Below are positions 14,584 through 29,897 of a stretch of 64,000 nt of DNA, in pieces; position 1 is the first letter of the stretch; each line of letters begins with the position of its first letter. Position numbers and translations under genes: made by a program. The DNA lies in contig CM042562.1 of NCBI GenBank assembly GCA_023630585.1, positions 5,344,684 to 5,408,683 of the forward strand, written 5' to 3'. The notes beneath the pieces were generated by a model, which worked only from the letters and a program-made list of their open reading frames with translations, made no database searches and was not told the DNA's origin. Origin of the DNA: Cranoglanis bouderius. Lineage: Eukaryota; Chordata; Actinopteri; Siluriformes; Cranoglanididae.

Positions 14584-15673
14584 GGGGGGGGGGGGGGTCG
14601 TGTGGTCAGAGAGGGACTTTCAGTAAACTGATACATGACCTCTTTTCACAGGCCTGTAATAGAGGAGCTTGGGAAAGTGGCAGAGAGAGAAGAGGAGGAA
14701 GAGGAAGGGACAAGATAAGGATGAAGCACAGGAAGAATATGCCCCTTTTACCCGCAGTTTAGCATGAGGCAGCTGTTTTGTTAATTGTGAAACAAAAATG
14801 GATTCCTGTGTGTTTAATCATTGTGCAGTGTTGCATGAAAAATGATTCATATGAACTAAGCAGTTAGGCACATTAGCCGTCATATATTGTGTGAACATAA
14901 TCCACAGGAGACATCTTGAGTACTGACATACTGGACATTTTTTGTTTTTCATGAGCCCTGAGTGGCCTTTTCTGTTCTCCATTTTTGTTCCACTTTATAT
15001 GATCACTGTTGCTTCTTCCACTTCACTCTTTATTTATATTTGAGTGCGCTCACTCTGGTTCCAGGAAGTTTTAGGTGAACTTTTGGGAGAAGGATGAGTG
15101 ATTTACACTGCTTCCCCTGGGTGGCCTTATAGCAGGGGAGCTGTTTTTGGAGGTGCTGTGCTTGTTTTAGTAAGCCCCCTACCCGCCACCCTCCATCACA
15201 AAACCCAGATAGATTTGCGCAGTAATTTAATTGCTGTGAAAATGAATAGTGCTTTCCACCAAATTTGTGGCTGTGAAAATTCCCGTTATGAAATTCCACC
15301 ATATGGAAGCTGGTCTTCAGGGACATGAAGGGGAAGGCGTTTGTGGTCCATTGAAATCGCTTGGTGTCCCACAGCATGTTCCTTCACTAATCCAGTGTTT
15401 AGGTTGGACGAAAGCCCCCTATGCTTTAGATACAATTACTGCATGCTTTATGGACACTCAGGCTGGCCACGTAATGTGCCGAGGGAGATTTCAAGAGAGC
15501 TCAAGAGGCGGGAAGAGTGTACATTTATGTGTGAGAGTGTGTGTCTGGGAGTGAGGAGAGCAGAATGAGTGAGCGAGTGTTGGGGAGGAGGGGTAAAGCT
15601 TCAATCTGACATTCCCAAAGAATAATTTATTGTTGTAACTGAATGCACTGTGACAGTTAAATTTTAACACTTT

Positions 15674-15713
<40 letters not shown>

Positions 15714-15734
15714 TGTGTGTGTGTGTGTGTGTGC

Positions 15735-15775
<41 letters not shown>

Positions 15776-18700
15776 TGTATTGGCCACTGGAATGTTGACC
15801 GCTTCCAGGGAGCTCTTAATCCGACCCGAATCAGGTTCACTCTGCGAGGCCTCACCGAGAGCGCGAGAGCGATACTTTAGGAACACTTGGGATCTGATTT
15901 CGATGCAGTTTTGCATTGTCCTTTCACATTCTCCTCCTCCAGATCATTTTCAGATGTGTGTCAGCTTACCCTTTGTGAGACTAACGCCCAATTTATTCGG
16001 TTTTATTCCTCTCAGCAGTTTCGGCGCGACAGTCTCTCGGCTTTTTATTTGTTTATCTTGGTTTTGATGTTTCTCCACAGTACATGCAGTCAGTAGTATC
16101 TAAGTTCTCTGTCTCCATTGTGTCTTAAAAAGAGCAAAAGTGACACAGAACTCTTTCATTCTTTCCAGTCAATAACTCACTGTTTCTTTTTTTTTTTTTT
16201 TTTTTTTATGTACTTTTTCTTTGTTGTTGCTCCTGTGAGGGTTTTCTTCTTGAACGACTTAGTAAATGATCTGGTTGATGTGTACTGTCGTAGATGTAAA
16301 TATGTCATCATGGTCATTTATTCAGCCTAAAAGAAGAACGTGTCACTTGTGCGGAGTGGTGCAAACAGAAACTCTGCAGTGTCTCTAATTTGACAGGCAG
16401 GTAAAAAGGGGACTCGAGGTTCAGTTGTGGCTCTCGACAAAATGGACACTGCCAAAAACCTTACACCTACATCTCTTGTTTTAACCAGAGCTTTCCCCTG
16501 CTTTAGTGCAGCTGGATAGCTGTCAAAGCTCTGCTTACTTTTCATGCATTATTAACGTTAACTAAACACATTAATTTGCGCATTTATTCATTCATTTGTG
16601 TTGTTAACAGCCGTTTTGGGAGAGGTAAACAGAGCTGAGCGAGCAGATGTGGATAAAGTGGCGGGCCGTGATTGGAGCGAGACAGACAGCCGCAGAGCCC
16701 GGGCTTTGCAGGGAGGCTCATTAAGGACAGAGCGGCATGGAGGAGACGCGAGCGAGCGAGCGCTTCACTGGCCTGCGTCTCTTTGAACACTGTCCGACTC
16801 TCATCTGCGACATGCTCTGTTCCTCCGTAACAAGACGTTTCTTCCTCACGAGGCTGTTTTTTCCCCCCTTCCCTTCTCTTTTTATATCTCACCAGACGGG
16901 TATGTGGAAAGCTCAGATGATGCTGCCACAGACCTTTGGATACAGAGCAGGGTCTCTTATTTGGCTTTTTAAAAAATTTTGTTTTTCTTCACGCATAGCC
17001 CAGTGATTCTTATTTGTTGTGTGTTTATGCGACACTTAAATGGAGTCTTTAATTAGAAGTGTTCGTGCTGTCGCCATCAGATGTTGATGTCTAGCTTGGC
17101 AGGCCTGATGATGGCATCAGAAGATAGACTGCCTGGTGTTTACTCACACTCTCTCCAAGAAGGTATATCTTGAAATGAAAACGCCACTGATAGCAAAGGC
17201 GTGGTGTTTGGATTATGGGATTGAGTAGAATTGACATATTATTTAAACCTTAGACTATGAATTCTGACAAGGAACTAAACATATCTAAGCTCTATGACTA
17301 GGGTCTCTATTGACCATGTGTGAAGTGACTGAACATCGAGCAATGGGACTCATTAAAAAAATAAAATAATTAAAAAAAAAAAATCATCAATCCCATTGTA
17401 AATCTATGTCGTAGACCATATTATATCTTCAGTTATCTGTATCACCGTTGAGTTTTGAACTCCCTCGTCCTCTGTGTATCCTCAAAAGTGGTAGTAATGC
17501 ATCTCAAGTGGCTTGCAAAGCTCTACCAGCACTCCATTTATGACCTCCGTGTCTGCTGCAGGTCCTCTATGCTAATGCTAGTTGTGCGAGTAGTCATGCT
17601 GCCTACCCGCCTGCCCGCCTGCCTGCCTGCTGCTTTTCCCTTTTAATTGTTATATCTCCTCTCCATTAATATGAGCAAAAAGGGAGGCTTCTGCTGTGCG
17701 TGGCACATCAAAGCTTACCTCCCCCAGTCTTACAAGTTGGCCGTCTCTTTGGAGCGAGAGGCTCTGGAGATGTGTGCCGCTTCCCAGCTGCAATGAGTTT
17801 GATGGTCTAATTGTAGCCCCCAGTGGACAGCGCAGCACATCACAGAGAGCCCGGGCCGAGCGCTCATCACACCTTCACACAGGGCATACGCACTCACCGA
17901 CGCCAGATCACAGGATTGGGCACGCTCTGGAGTGATGCTTTTCTGCATCCAAACTCTTACCCTTTTTTTTTTTTTCTGTCCATTTTCCAGCTCTGTTTTT
18001 CTCTCCTCCCACACTTGTATGCTGACTTTGATCAATTTATCCGTATGTGTTTTTTTTTTTTCACTCTCCCCTATCAGGCATTCTACCGTTATTTACATGA
18101 CCATAAGCACAGTCTGTATCTCTCTGTGCTACAGTACAGTAGGTACTGTAGCCATGGCAGGTACCCATTGCACGTGTAAACGTTGTGGTGCATCAAATTG
18201 GTTCACGACCACATCACGACCAGAACAAAGAATTCCACACAAACGCTTTCAGTCAAACAGCACTGCTTCCTGGACTACTACCACCACCGCTACTGCAGCC
18301 GTGATCAAAAAAGACCTTCTCGGCTTTGAACTCCCGCTCGTTTTTTTCGGCCGTGCATCAAAAAGAAATCAATAGACAAAACTTTGTAGCGCATGTATCA
18401 GTTTTTCTCTCTTTCTTCCCGTCCGCCTTCGCCGTTTACATTCCGCCACTGGAGTAAAAGTCAGTTAAAAGAGGACCAGTGGTAAAGATGACACTGCTGT
18501 GGAAACGCACCGCACAGGGAAAAGGCTTCGACTGGGAGAAATCAATGGGGGAGGGCGTGCTCACACTTGCGAAGGAAGGGGCATGTACCGTTTTTAGACT
18601 GAATTGATGGATAGGTTCACGGTGCCAAGAGACAACGCAGTCCATTTGAGGATTCTGAGAAGAAAAGGAGTTCTTTGGTCAGGTGTAGCTGTGCTGTTAG

Positions 18701-19552
18701 GATTTGTTTTATCCAACTGTGCAGAAGGTTGTGTAGCTGTCTCTCCAAGCTCTTTGAGTCAGGGAGCAAAAAAGCACTTTTCCTGTCATGTTGAGTCTCC
18801 TGGATGGGGTTTGGCTTTGTTGAGATGTGTACAGGTTTGAGCTCAGAAAGGTTCTGTAATGACGCATCAGAGGAATGTGGACAAAGTTCATCTGACTTTC
18901 TGATGCATACATGCCTTGAGCATCGCTGCGTGGATGTACACTGGCTTTGATGGCAGTGAATCCTACAGCTCTGTTGAGATTTACACCTTGATTTCCTTTA
19001 TTAGCTCTCACGTAGTTTGCACACAGATGGTGAATTAAGTGCAAAAGATGCATCAGAAACAAAAGAAAAGTTTTCCATATTCAGACTTGTGCTAAGTGTT
19101 AACTTCCTGGCCTTTGATAGCCCATTTAGATTTAGCTGCTTGGACTTCACCCATCTAAATTTGTTAGGATAAGTAGAACCTTTATGGAAGGAGTTGTACA
19201 GTTGCATCTAGACCACCCACTAAAACAAGCACCTTTCCCTTATGCCAAAATAAATTTGGTAAGAGAAGATGCAAACCAATGAAGCAGATCACAAGCAGTG
19301 GTTATGTCCATACAAAATTGTGAAAACTCCTCAATACACTGCTTAACTCAACTCTAGATAAGTCATTATGTTGGACACGTAACCATTAACTGCCAAGGAC
19401 AGGGGTTTAGTTTCTCTCTAATGTATCTGTATCCCATAAAAGAGTCACTCCAGACAGGGTATAAAATGTATGAAGGTCAGTTTATCTGTGTGCATGTGTA
19501 TGAGCATCTGTGCATGCATGCCAGAGAGAGAGAGAGAGCGAGAGAGAGAGAG

Positions 19553-19602
<50 letters not shown>

Positions 19603-20236
19603 GCATGCTCCAAAATGAGAGGATGTCTACAGTGAGCATTCTCACTTTTCAGTTTTATTGTTGTACTTCCTGTTTTGAAAGCCATTAAGGAGTGGGGTTC
19701 CTTACAGAAATAGAAAAAAAAAAAAAAAAAAAAAAGATGCATGGCTTTTTGAAACGTGTCCAAGCACAACGTGGAGGAGAGGGGGATGATAACGATCAGT
19801 AAACAGCCCAATAACAGGAACACAAAGAGGAAAGCACTTCCCTCGCCGTGTGAACGGCTGATTGATTCAGAGCTGATTTTTGTGATGCCTTGATGAATGC
19901 AGTAGGATGTGCTTGTGTTTTGTTCCGTCACAGCTGTAGCTCACTTTTCATGATCCCGAGTAAGCCCAGCATGGGGTCACATGACCGAAGCCCCAAAATG
20001 CTTTGTGACATCTGCCCCTGCTATTTTCATCAAAAGCCTGGGCCAGGCTTTTGATATTTTCTGGTGTTTTCTTCTCTTTTGCTGTGAATAATAATGAATT
20101 GCTATTGAATGTGAGATAATCACTGAATATGTGAATTTTTTTGTTTTTTTGTTTTAATGGCTCAGAATTGTATAGTCTATTTCCACAGCACTGTATTGTA
20201 CGAGTAGCTTGCGGTGGCAGATTTCAACAGCTTGTG

Positions 20237-20286
<50 letters not shown>

Positions 20287-20447
20287 GTATCACTCAGCTC
20301 TCCTGCTGATCCTTATTATAACATCATTGGTGCATGTGGGGTCACCGACCTATTGACCCAAGTTTAGAAAATGTGAACGGTTCTTAGTTTGGCTTTTTCG
20401 ATATAGTATCATAGTGTTACACATATGCTGGGTTTTTGATATTTGGT

Positions 20448-20511
<64 letters not shown>

Positions 20512-20924
20512 AAACGAGAGAGATTTGAATGTTTCCTCTGCACACACTGTGTACCGGCCTGGCCAGCTTGTAGCTCTTAATAAAAACCACAGCCTGTAAT
20601 TGGCCTTAATTGCACCCTTCGGGCGTCATCAACTCAAGTGTTTCTAAACAAACTGCAGGGTCTGGAGCCTAGCAAGCTGCGTCTGCCACTTCGTTTGGCC
20701 ATCTTGGTGTGTGTTTGTGTGTATGTGTGTACGCGCATGCGTGTGCTCAAGTAGCGCACACTTCCTACATTTCCTATGACTCCTCTCTCTGAGCTCAGAG
20801 AATCGACGCTCTATTAGTTAAGACTTGCAGACGGCTCACATTCCTCACTCACAGTGGATCAGAACAAGAGAGCACAGGCTCCAGTGTTTTCTACCCTCCG
20901 AAAAAAAACCTCTTAGTAAACCCA

Positions 20925-20977
<53 letters not shown>

Positions 20978-21840
20978 TATACACAGTTAACAGAGAAATG
21001 GTACTGCTGCATTTAAAGAACACCTACAAGAATGAATATATATATATATATATAATTATTATTTTTATTAATGTATGTATGTATGTGTGTGTGAGTTCCT
21101 GCTGGCCCCATGGCATGTCCCCTGGTGTGTGAGCATGGTGTGTGAAGATGCTCTCCTTAATGCTGAGAGGACGTGTGCGTGTTCTCGCAAGGTTCTCCCA
21201 GGGGTCATCGCACACAATCGATTGAAGGATCCAGACAAAATTCAATCAGTGAAATGGCAGGGCCAGACGCGCTCCTGTAGTGCCACTGACCCTGAAACCT
21301 AGAGCCAGGGGAGAGGAGAAGAGAGGAGAGGGTCGGAGGATAATCACGGCTAGAGCGCCTCTCTACGACGGGCCTGGGTCGAAGCTTTACCAGCATTATG
21401 TGCACACAAAGAGTCCAGCTGTCTGCTCGAAGTGCACGCTAACCCCTGAGTGTGAGATAATGAGGTGTCATGGACGCCGGTGCAGTGTCTTCCGGCTCTG
21501 CTTTTGTAGCCGTGGTGGGGAGGAGCGAGTGGCCGCCGTTAGCGGTTAGCATCGGCCACTGGGTTTTGGAGGAGTCTGGCCTTAAAGCGTATTTCTCCAG
21601 GCGCTGAGCGAGGTATGTAATCTCCAATGCCGTCTGCAAACACAGACCTGCAAGGCTGTCATTTACAGAGGCCTAGCGCTGCCTCCCTCTGGAGCGAAAA
21701 ACAGAACACATAATTAAGATATATGGCTGCCTCTTTATATAGCCATAGACTTAAAATATAGAGAAGCAGACGAGTCTCCGTTAATCAGCAGCCTGTGGTT
21801 AGTTTTGGACAGCGTCATACATGAGACTGCTCAGAGTGTG

Positions 21841-21880
<40 letters not shown>

Positions 21881-21960
21881 CAGTCTCTCAGCAGTGTAAG
21901 CAGAGTGCTATAAAAAAGGGGTAGAACCATAGCCTCTGTGTGTGCAGGGGTCATAGTAAG

Positions 21961-22048
<88 letters not shown>

Positions 22049-22572
22049 ATGAGCAGGCCCTCTTCCCCAGGCAGCACCTTGGTCAGTGACCCGTAACTCA
22101 GTTCTGTTTTTCAGCCCAACTCTTGCAGTAATGTATGTGCAGAGCAGGCAGACCACAGAAGTGTGTGAGTGTGTGTGCGCGATAGAGCGAGAGGTGGCAT
22201 CCACTAGTGGCCTAGCATTAGCTTTGGGAATTATCACATTTCCCAATCCATGCTCGACTTTGTCACTGGCTAATGATAACTATCCATCAATCAGAGGGGG
22301 TGGCGCCGGCCAAATGAAGATGGATTGAATTAGTTTTTAGTGAAACGCTTGGCCAACCGAGCAAACCCGTAATTACGTCGTCAGTGGAAGTGAACCGTCT
22401 CAACAAGAGGCTAACCTTAAGACATTCACACTGCTGTTAATTACAAGGTTCCTCATATGGGCAGATGCACCTCATGTAATCCCTAATCACAAGTGAATAT
22501 GCGGTCATTTAGTGTGCTCTGTTGGGGGAGTGAATTTAGTCTGAATATTACAGTGTTAGCAAAAGGTAAAAG

Positions 22573-22612
<40 letters not shown>

Positions 22613-25600
22613 CAACAAGAACAACAGTAATAATATACAAATTTCCTTGATGACAGAAAAATTAGGGGGGAAATAGTGTAGGCCTAAAATCCAGTTCAAA
22701 CAAGCTTTCACTGTAGTTGCCTTGTTTGCTGTAATAGTTTCCATCACTAATGTCTCTGCAGCTGTACACATCATCACCGAGGCTAGAAAATATGAGGCGT
22801 TTTACGCTTAATTGCTGCAAACAAAATATTTATGTTCACTAAAAAACAAATGAGATCCCAGTCGTAGTTTACTGCTCTGTGGGAAATGAAAATTGGACTG
22901 AAGTGTTTTTAATTAAATGAGTCAGGGAAACTCCGGGAAATGGCTTAATTTCATATTGAGACACATGACTTTGGGATCTTGGCGAAGCAATTAACCTCAG
23001 CTTAGCTCATTAAAAAGCTGCTTTCATGGCCAGGAGCAGAGACTTATCTGCCAACATAGGACATGAAAGAGCAAATTTGTAAATCCCAAACTCTGTAAAG
23101 TAATTGCAAAGGTAGATGTGGAGGGGAGTGATAAAGTGACACGGCCTCACTGAAACTGAAATGGGAATAAAATGTTTGTGCAAAAGCACGGTGTTTTTAA
23201 TCGCTTAATGAGATGCGCACCGCTACTGTAAGTATACGTTTAATTTAAATGACAGGGTACAGTTCTTTGTGTTGTAATTTACGTTATGCCTAAACGGACA
23301 TCGTTATTTGCCTTTTTGCCATTCATATAAATGAGGATCTGTTGGCATGAGGGTGAAGTTGTATTTACGGGTCATCACCCTGAGAGAGCCTGTGTTGTGT
23401 CTGAAAGCGGACACAGGACGTGGAAAACATTCCCCGGTCACCCTGCACCCCTCCTAGTTTTCCTACCTTATTGAAAGTCCATTAGTGTCAGGCCAGAGGA
23501 GATTACTGTCACCATTTGTTTATTTAGAGATAGGATAATAATAGCTGTGGTTTGACCTAAAACAGTCTGATGTTTTCCCCCCCCCCCCCCCCCCCCCCAA
23601 CATTCATCATGGCTTTTTAATAAAATCATTTAATGGGTTAATGGCATTCAGAGATTTTAAAAAATAATTGGTCTGTGTGTGTGTGTGTGTGTGTGTGTGT
23701 ACACTTCTGTGTTTTTCATCTGAGAAACAGACATTATGTGCCAACCGCATCAAAATAATTACACTGAGAAAAATAGAGCCAGCGTTCAGGGTTGTAATCT
23801 AAAGGACTCGCAGAGTGAATGCTGAGGAAGATCAAATCTCAGAGTAATGGAAAAAGATCGGCGTTGAGGTTTTGTCTGCCTCCGGCATTAGAAATGCATC
23901 TCTTCATGTTTTGTTCTGTTTTACCTCCACTGGCTCAGCAATCAGGAGATGCTACACACCTTGAACAGCAACTCTCCACCTGTGAGCTGAGCGGGGCAGG
24001 AGGATGTTGGCCGTGGATGATCACGGGGACGTGGATTGGTTACACCGCTCCTGCTCTGTGACACCCTCCGCTAGAAACTAAATGGCATCCGAAATCTGAT
24101 TAGCCCCCATTATAACGAGTGATATTTTCATCCCGCCAGTTCTCGGCACTGTGTCAGTGCTCTCCACTAGTTCAGTGCCGGGAAGAGCCGTGCTCCTCTG
24201 ACAGATAGTAGATATCCCAACCGTCGCTTGTTTGGACATCGCTGTCGCCGGTGACGAGCAGAACAACGGACAGCCGAGAAAATAAAAAGCAACTAAATAA
24301 CGTCAAAAGATCAGAAATCAATGGGCCAGGGGAACTTGATCTTCTCATTCCTCTCGCATTTATTCCACCACAGTGTCTCTCCATGGCCACTAAAGTTGCT
24401 TTTGTTCACTCCCATAGAGATGTAACTTAAGCACTCGAGTTACATTGTTAGACTATCAGCAAAAAAAATAGACGTTTACTTTAAGGTTGCTATCAGAGCG
24501 TTATTGAGTTACATACACAGACGAGAGCAGTGCATTCATCATAATAGATGTCTCTGTTTATGTGCAATTTGTGATATTTGGAAATGAACAACACAAATGC
24601 TCAAGATATATATTATACAGTCCTTTCTTTCTTTTGATTTATTGTTACAAAGTCCTGGATTTTAAATATGTAGGTCTACATTATTATTTATGCGTGATTT
24701 ATGGATACACAAACAGTCGAGTTGAGTAAATCATTTCTCACTTGTGATATATCTTCAGTCACATTGACCTCATTTTCAACTAACCTAATAATACATGCTA
24801 TAATTTTATTATAACACACAACATACTGTACATGTGGTAAATTAGACTACATTTTAGTTTCAATTTATATGAGAACCATATATTTCACAATAAAAAAAAA
24901 AAAAATCCAGATCTATTGTATTCTTTTGTTAGTGGTCTTAATGTTGTGGTCTATGGCTTCAAGTTCTGCCCGAGTTAAGATCTGTTATAATAAATGCAGC
25001 GCTTGTCCGCTTTTGTGTTCCCCATTGAGGCCAAGACACAGACATGGGATTTAAGAAGAAAAAAAAAAGAAGAAAAAAAAAAAAAAAGAAACAGTTTCTG
25101 GACATTTTTCGAAGATAAATTTAATTTCTTTGCTATTTGGAGGTCTTCTTTGAAACCGCAAATTGTAATGAACACATTCAGAAACTGGAGAATAGATTTA
25201 CCCTCGGCTTCAAATAAGTCAGCGTTATCGGACTCTGTCATTCGCTCCTTCCTATTTTCGAGCTGCTAATTGATGTTTTTGATGTCGGCGAGAAAATTGA
25301 AGAAAATGTCATGTGTGAACCAGCGCGGAAGTTAATAAGATTGACTGCGTTGACGGAATTTACAATGAGCAACCGAAAGGCATATAACGAATTCGCCCGT
25401 CCATCTTTCCATGGGATGAAATTGACACCCACCGTGCATTTAGTCCTACAGACTTGATGCAAAAATAAATTTGGAAGAACTTTTTGGCCAAATTCACTGT
25501 TTTTTTTTCTCCCCCTGTTATTTTTCTGTGGTTTGGTTTGTTTCTTCTTTCTTTTTGGTGGTTCTGCTAGGTGTCTATAAGCAGCTGTGTGTCTAGAGGG

Positions 25601-26788
25601 CTCCTGCCCTGCACCAAGCCAGACAATTCGTAGGACTCATCTCCCAGGGCTACTCTCCCGCTTCAAACAATGCTCATTCTTAATGCTGTTTTGAGTTTGA
25701 AAAGCTGTAGAGCTTTCAAAAGGTTAGATTAAGATATGTCTAAGAGATGCACCAATATCAGTTAGGGTCATTGCATGCGTTTGGGTGATGTGGAACAGAG
25801 CTCAGACTCAAATCCCCTTGAATAAAAGGATTGAAGCACCTCCATGGTAGCGCCATCTTTAGCCATTTATCGAACACTGGCTGAAATCCAAGATAAAGCC
25901 GCTGCGCTCAGATATCGCGCATTACTCAGTTTTAAGTTTTTGATTAACTTTTTCTTTTTTCGCAGAACAATTAAACCGTTTCAGTATAATCACGTGCTGT
26001 TAAAATTTAAAGAAATTTCCCCGCAAATATGTATTTGTTGATTGGCAATATGGCTTGGTGTAATGGGGTTCTGTGTTTTTAATTAGGCTGTGGATTAGCC
26101 GAGTTTGGTTCAGTGCTTCTGATTATTTTTTGCCGGCCTTTAGGGGAATGAGCTAAAACCCTAATACAGCCAGTACCCCCAAGCGGTCTTCTTTTTGAAG
26201 ACACCGAAAAAAGTGGACTCCACCGGCGCTTGGCCCTCCGAGGATCCAGAGTAAGGGACATTATTCTCAGAATAGCCAATTAATTCCACTAGCAGCTATC
26301 GGTTAGCGCTTCTTCTTCTCCCAAACACACCACCCGCCCTCCGCCCGCCATTTGAAATGCTAACACAATGAAATATTTTTCTATTGGTTGGTGTCCCTCG
26401 GCTAAGCCACTGCCGCGGGCAGAGAATTTCATCGACTGATGAGACCAGAGGCAGACGCGATAAAAAGGTTACCTGTACGTGACATACACTCCAAATGAGT
26501 AGCACCACCTTGAACTCGAAAGTTCTGTAACTTTCAGTTGACTTTTAATCGTTAGCACGCCAGCGCTCTGGTGGCCCCTCACAGGAAGAACGAAGGACAT
26601 ACGTGATTGTTTTATTGGACGGTATATTGGTTTTATCGCAAGTTCCACTTACCATTATACATGTACATACATATACCATAAGGAAAAATGTTTGTTTTAT
26701 AGTATATTTAATAATTTATTGAAAGTTGTCATTACTTTTGAGTACTTCCAGTAAATCCAGTAATACTGCATGTATACAATGCAGCAGA

Positions 26789-26836
<48 letters not shown>

Positions 26837-26997
26837 GTTTTTGTTTGAATAACTATTTAAAACTAAATTAGCTTGCTTGCTTACATTAATCAAAAATAAT
26901 AATAGAAAGTATTTAGCATTAATAGAATTTCTTTTAGTAAATGTATTTTGTAAACGTATTTTAATACAGGTAAAATTTTGAAAATAATAATAATGCA

Positions 26998-27030
<33 letters not shown>

Positions 27031-27407
27031 CATTGTTTCTTTTACTATTATTCATTAATATTTAGACATTCATATATTCATATATTTATTTTTTATTTTG
27101 TAAAGTTGTTTTTTTTTCTTAAGAAAACATGGCATTCATTTGTTACTAATACGCAAGTGTAGAGCTCAAAAGCCTCTGTTAGTCTTTCGTCTGAATATTT
27201 CAGCAGTGAGTGTGTGTCTTGCTGTAGCTGGTGCGATGCGTTTCAGCAGTATTGTTGAACGTGTCACACATGAGCACCTGAGGGCTGATAAAGCAGGAAT
27301 CAGCTCATCCTCACACTGCTGGTTAAAGATAGGGCAGAGTTACATGCCCCAACTGCCCCGTAGTGGAGCCAGCAACATATAGACCCAGCTGCACACCCCA
27401 TACCACA

Positions 27408-27457
<50 letters not shown>

Positions 27458-28274
27458 CTACAAGCAGAGAAGCAGGTGGCTCCCAATTCATGACAGCATG
27501 CCATTAGAAATAGCGGGCCTGTTGATCAATCCAGCCGGCGTGACAGGTTTGCCGTGAGGCCCAGGCTCTTTGAGCAGCATTGCCGCAGCAGCTCCCTCTC
27601 TCTCCCTCCCTCTCTCCCTCTCTCCCTCTCTCTCACTCTCACACACACCCTCCTCACTAATTGGTGAAAGTTGTTTTATATGCTTGTGGCACTGGGCTCT
27701 TTTCTACCTCGTCGGCTTCACCTTCTTCCTCAGCTCCTGCCTCTCCCATCAGTGCACTATATGTTTTTCCCCTCCACGATGGAAGTGATAACTTTTACTG
27801 CGATATTGCAAGTGGGTTAAATATGACGTGTGCTGGAGGCATTGTTCCTTCTCTTTCTCTGCACTATTTCTGTAGTGCAGAGGACTGACACCGATTCTCT
27901 GCAGGAGAGCACAGAAAATAAGAGCCACATACCGAATTCATTGAATGTTGCATAAATGATGATGTGCTATAAGTTAGTATTTATTTTTATTCCACATTAA
28001 CTTGCAGAATATATATATATATATAATTAACATGTTCTGCATCTGTATTTAAAAAAAAAAGTGGGAGACATGTCGAAACAATTTCTCATTCTGCTCCATG
28101 CAGACTGTCATGTTCCAGCGTGGTGTTTAAACACACTCTCATCTCCTGTCTCCTGTTAAGTGCTTAACACCCCCGCTTTGATTCCATTCATAACTAAATA
28201 AATTAATGTGAAGGGGGAAAGAGAAACGCACAGTAAATGTTTAACTGTCTCCTATTTGTCATCTGTTCTTCTTA

Positions 28275-28315
<41 letters not shown>

Positions 28316-28674
28316 CCACACAGCTTAGCACTAACACTCGGTGCCATGGCACACTCCTCTTGAGATTTGAAGCCCGAGAACAGGCAGTGTCCTCTCAATG
28401 ATTAATTTAGTTGTTAATATTTAATATTTATTTTAGCAAACCCCTGTAGGCTAGATAAGGACTTGTGTGTAAACTTGAGCTCTTTTACCTCCTCTGTTTA
28501 CAAGAGCGCTTGTTGAAATCCATTTAGCAGCCGTTTCTTAGAGGAGGGATGTGAAAGGCAAATCGGCAGAAAGGCAGTTTGCGTTTTAGGTGCAAATTGA
28601 TATTTTTATTATAGAGATTATAATCTATGCAATAAATATGCATATATAAAATTAGTATGTTTTATCTGTTTTCC

Positions 28675-28706
<32 letters not shown>

Positions 28707-29827
28707 TATCATTTTGGAGTTATAAATGATGATTGGGTGAAATGTTTTTGTTCTCTTTTCTTGTGTCTCCACCCAGTGGCACAGGAGAGGTCTTAATGAC
28801 GATATTTATCGGATATTTGTGCCCTTGCCATTCACTATTCTTCTTCTTGTTGCTTGAGTGTATTATGCACAGAGAACAGAATTTTTACACTTGAATTTGA
28901 ATGCTGACATTTTTAGGTTGCCGTCGATGCTCCTAGCCGTGTGCGTGTGCGTGTTTTAATTCTGCTGCCATGGATCTTTGTGTTGGAGGGATGTTTGAGT
29001 TGAGTTGTGCATGCTGTTTCTGAGATCCGCTTAACGCACAGTAGGTGCAAACTGGGCGGCCGCATGGTGCCGTGGCCGTGGTTGTGGTTCTGGAGGTAGA
29101 GGAGAAGAGGCGTTCAGGCTGAAGCCGGGGCTCGGCTCGGGGACCGGTTGAACGGAAGGCCGAGGAGAGGAATCGGGGCTTTTTTTTTTTTTCTTTTTTT
29201 TTACTGCTCGCTCTCCAACTCTGAAGTGAGAAAGGAATCAAAGCAGCTTGTTTTATGTGGCTAGTGCAAGACTTTGAAGTCCCCGAGTCACCTACAGCAC
29301 TCACTTCATCAAGTTCACTAGTGTCTTAATAGCAGATCAATAAGTTTCAAAGTTGGAGAGTTAATTTGATACTAGTGCTGATGTGATCATGCTGTGCCGG
29401 CAACCACTCGCTCGCACCTCTCTGCCTCTCCTCCATCCTCTTCACACACACACACACACACACTCTCGCGTGCGCACATCGCATCTATTTCTGCCGCTCT
29501 CAGTGCACATTAATGGGCGGCATCTTTTCATCTCAGCTCGCACTTCCTTACTTGACACTCATTCAACACACAATTTTAAGGCTTTTTTTTTTTTTTTGTA
29601 TAAAGAGTTGTATTTTTTTTTAAAGAGTAAGCCTTGTATTTCAGAATTTTCTATATTTTTATGTTTTCTATGTTTTTCTATATTTTCTGGGCTCCTTGCT
29701 CATATTGATTCAAGATCTATAAGATATATAGTGCCTGTTATAGTGTAAAGTAATAATATGCGATTAACAAAAATTAATTGTTAAAAGAATTCTTCTTATG
29801 TGAACAATTTAACAAATGTCAGCATGT

Positions 29828-29897
<70 letters not shown>

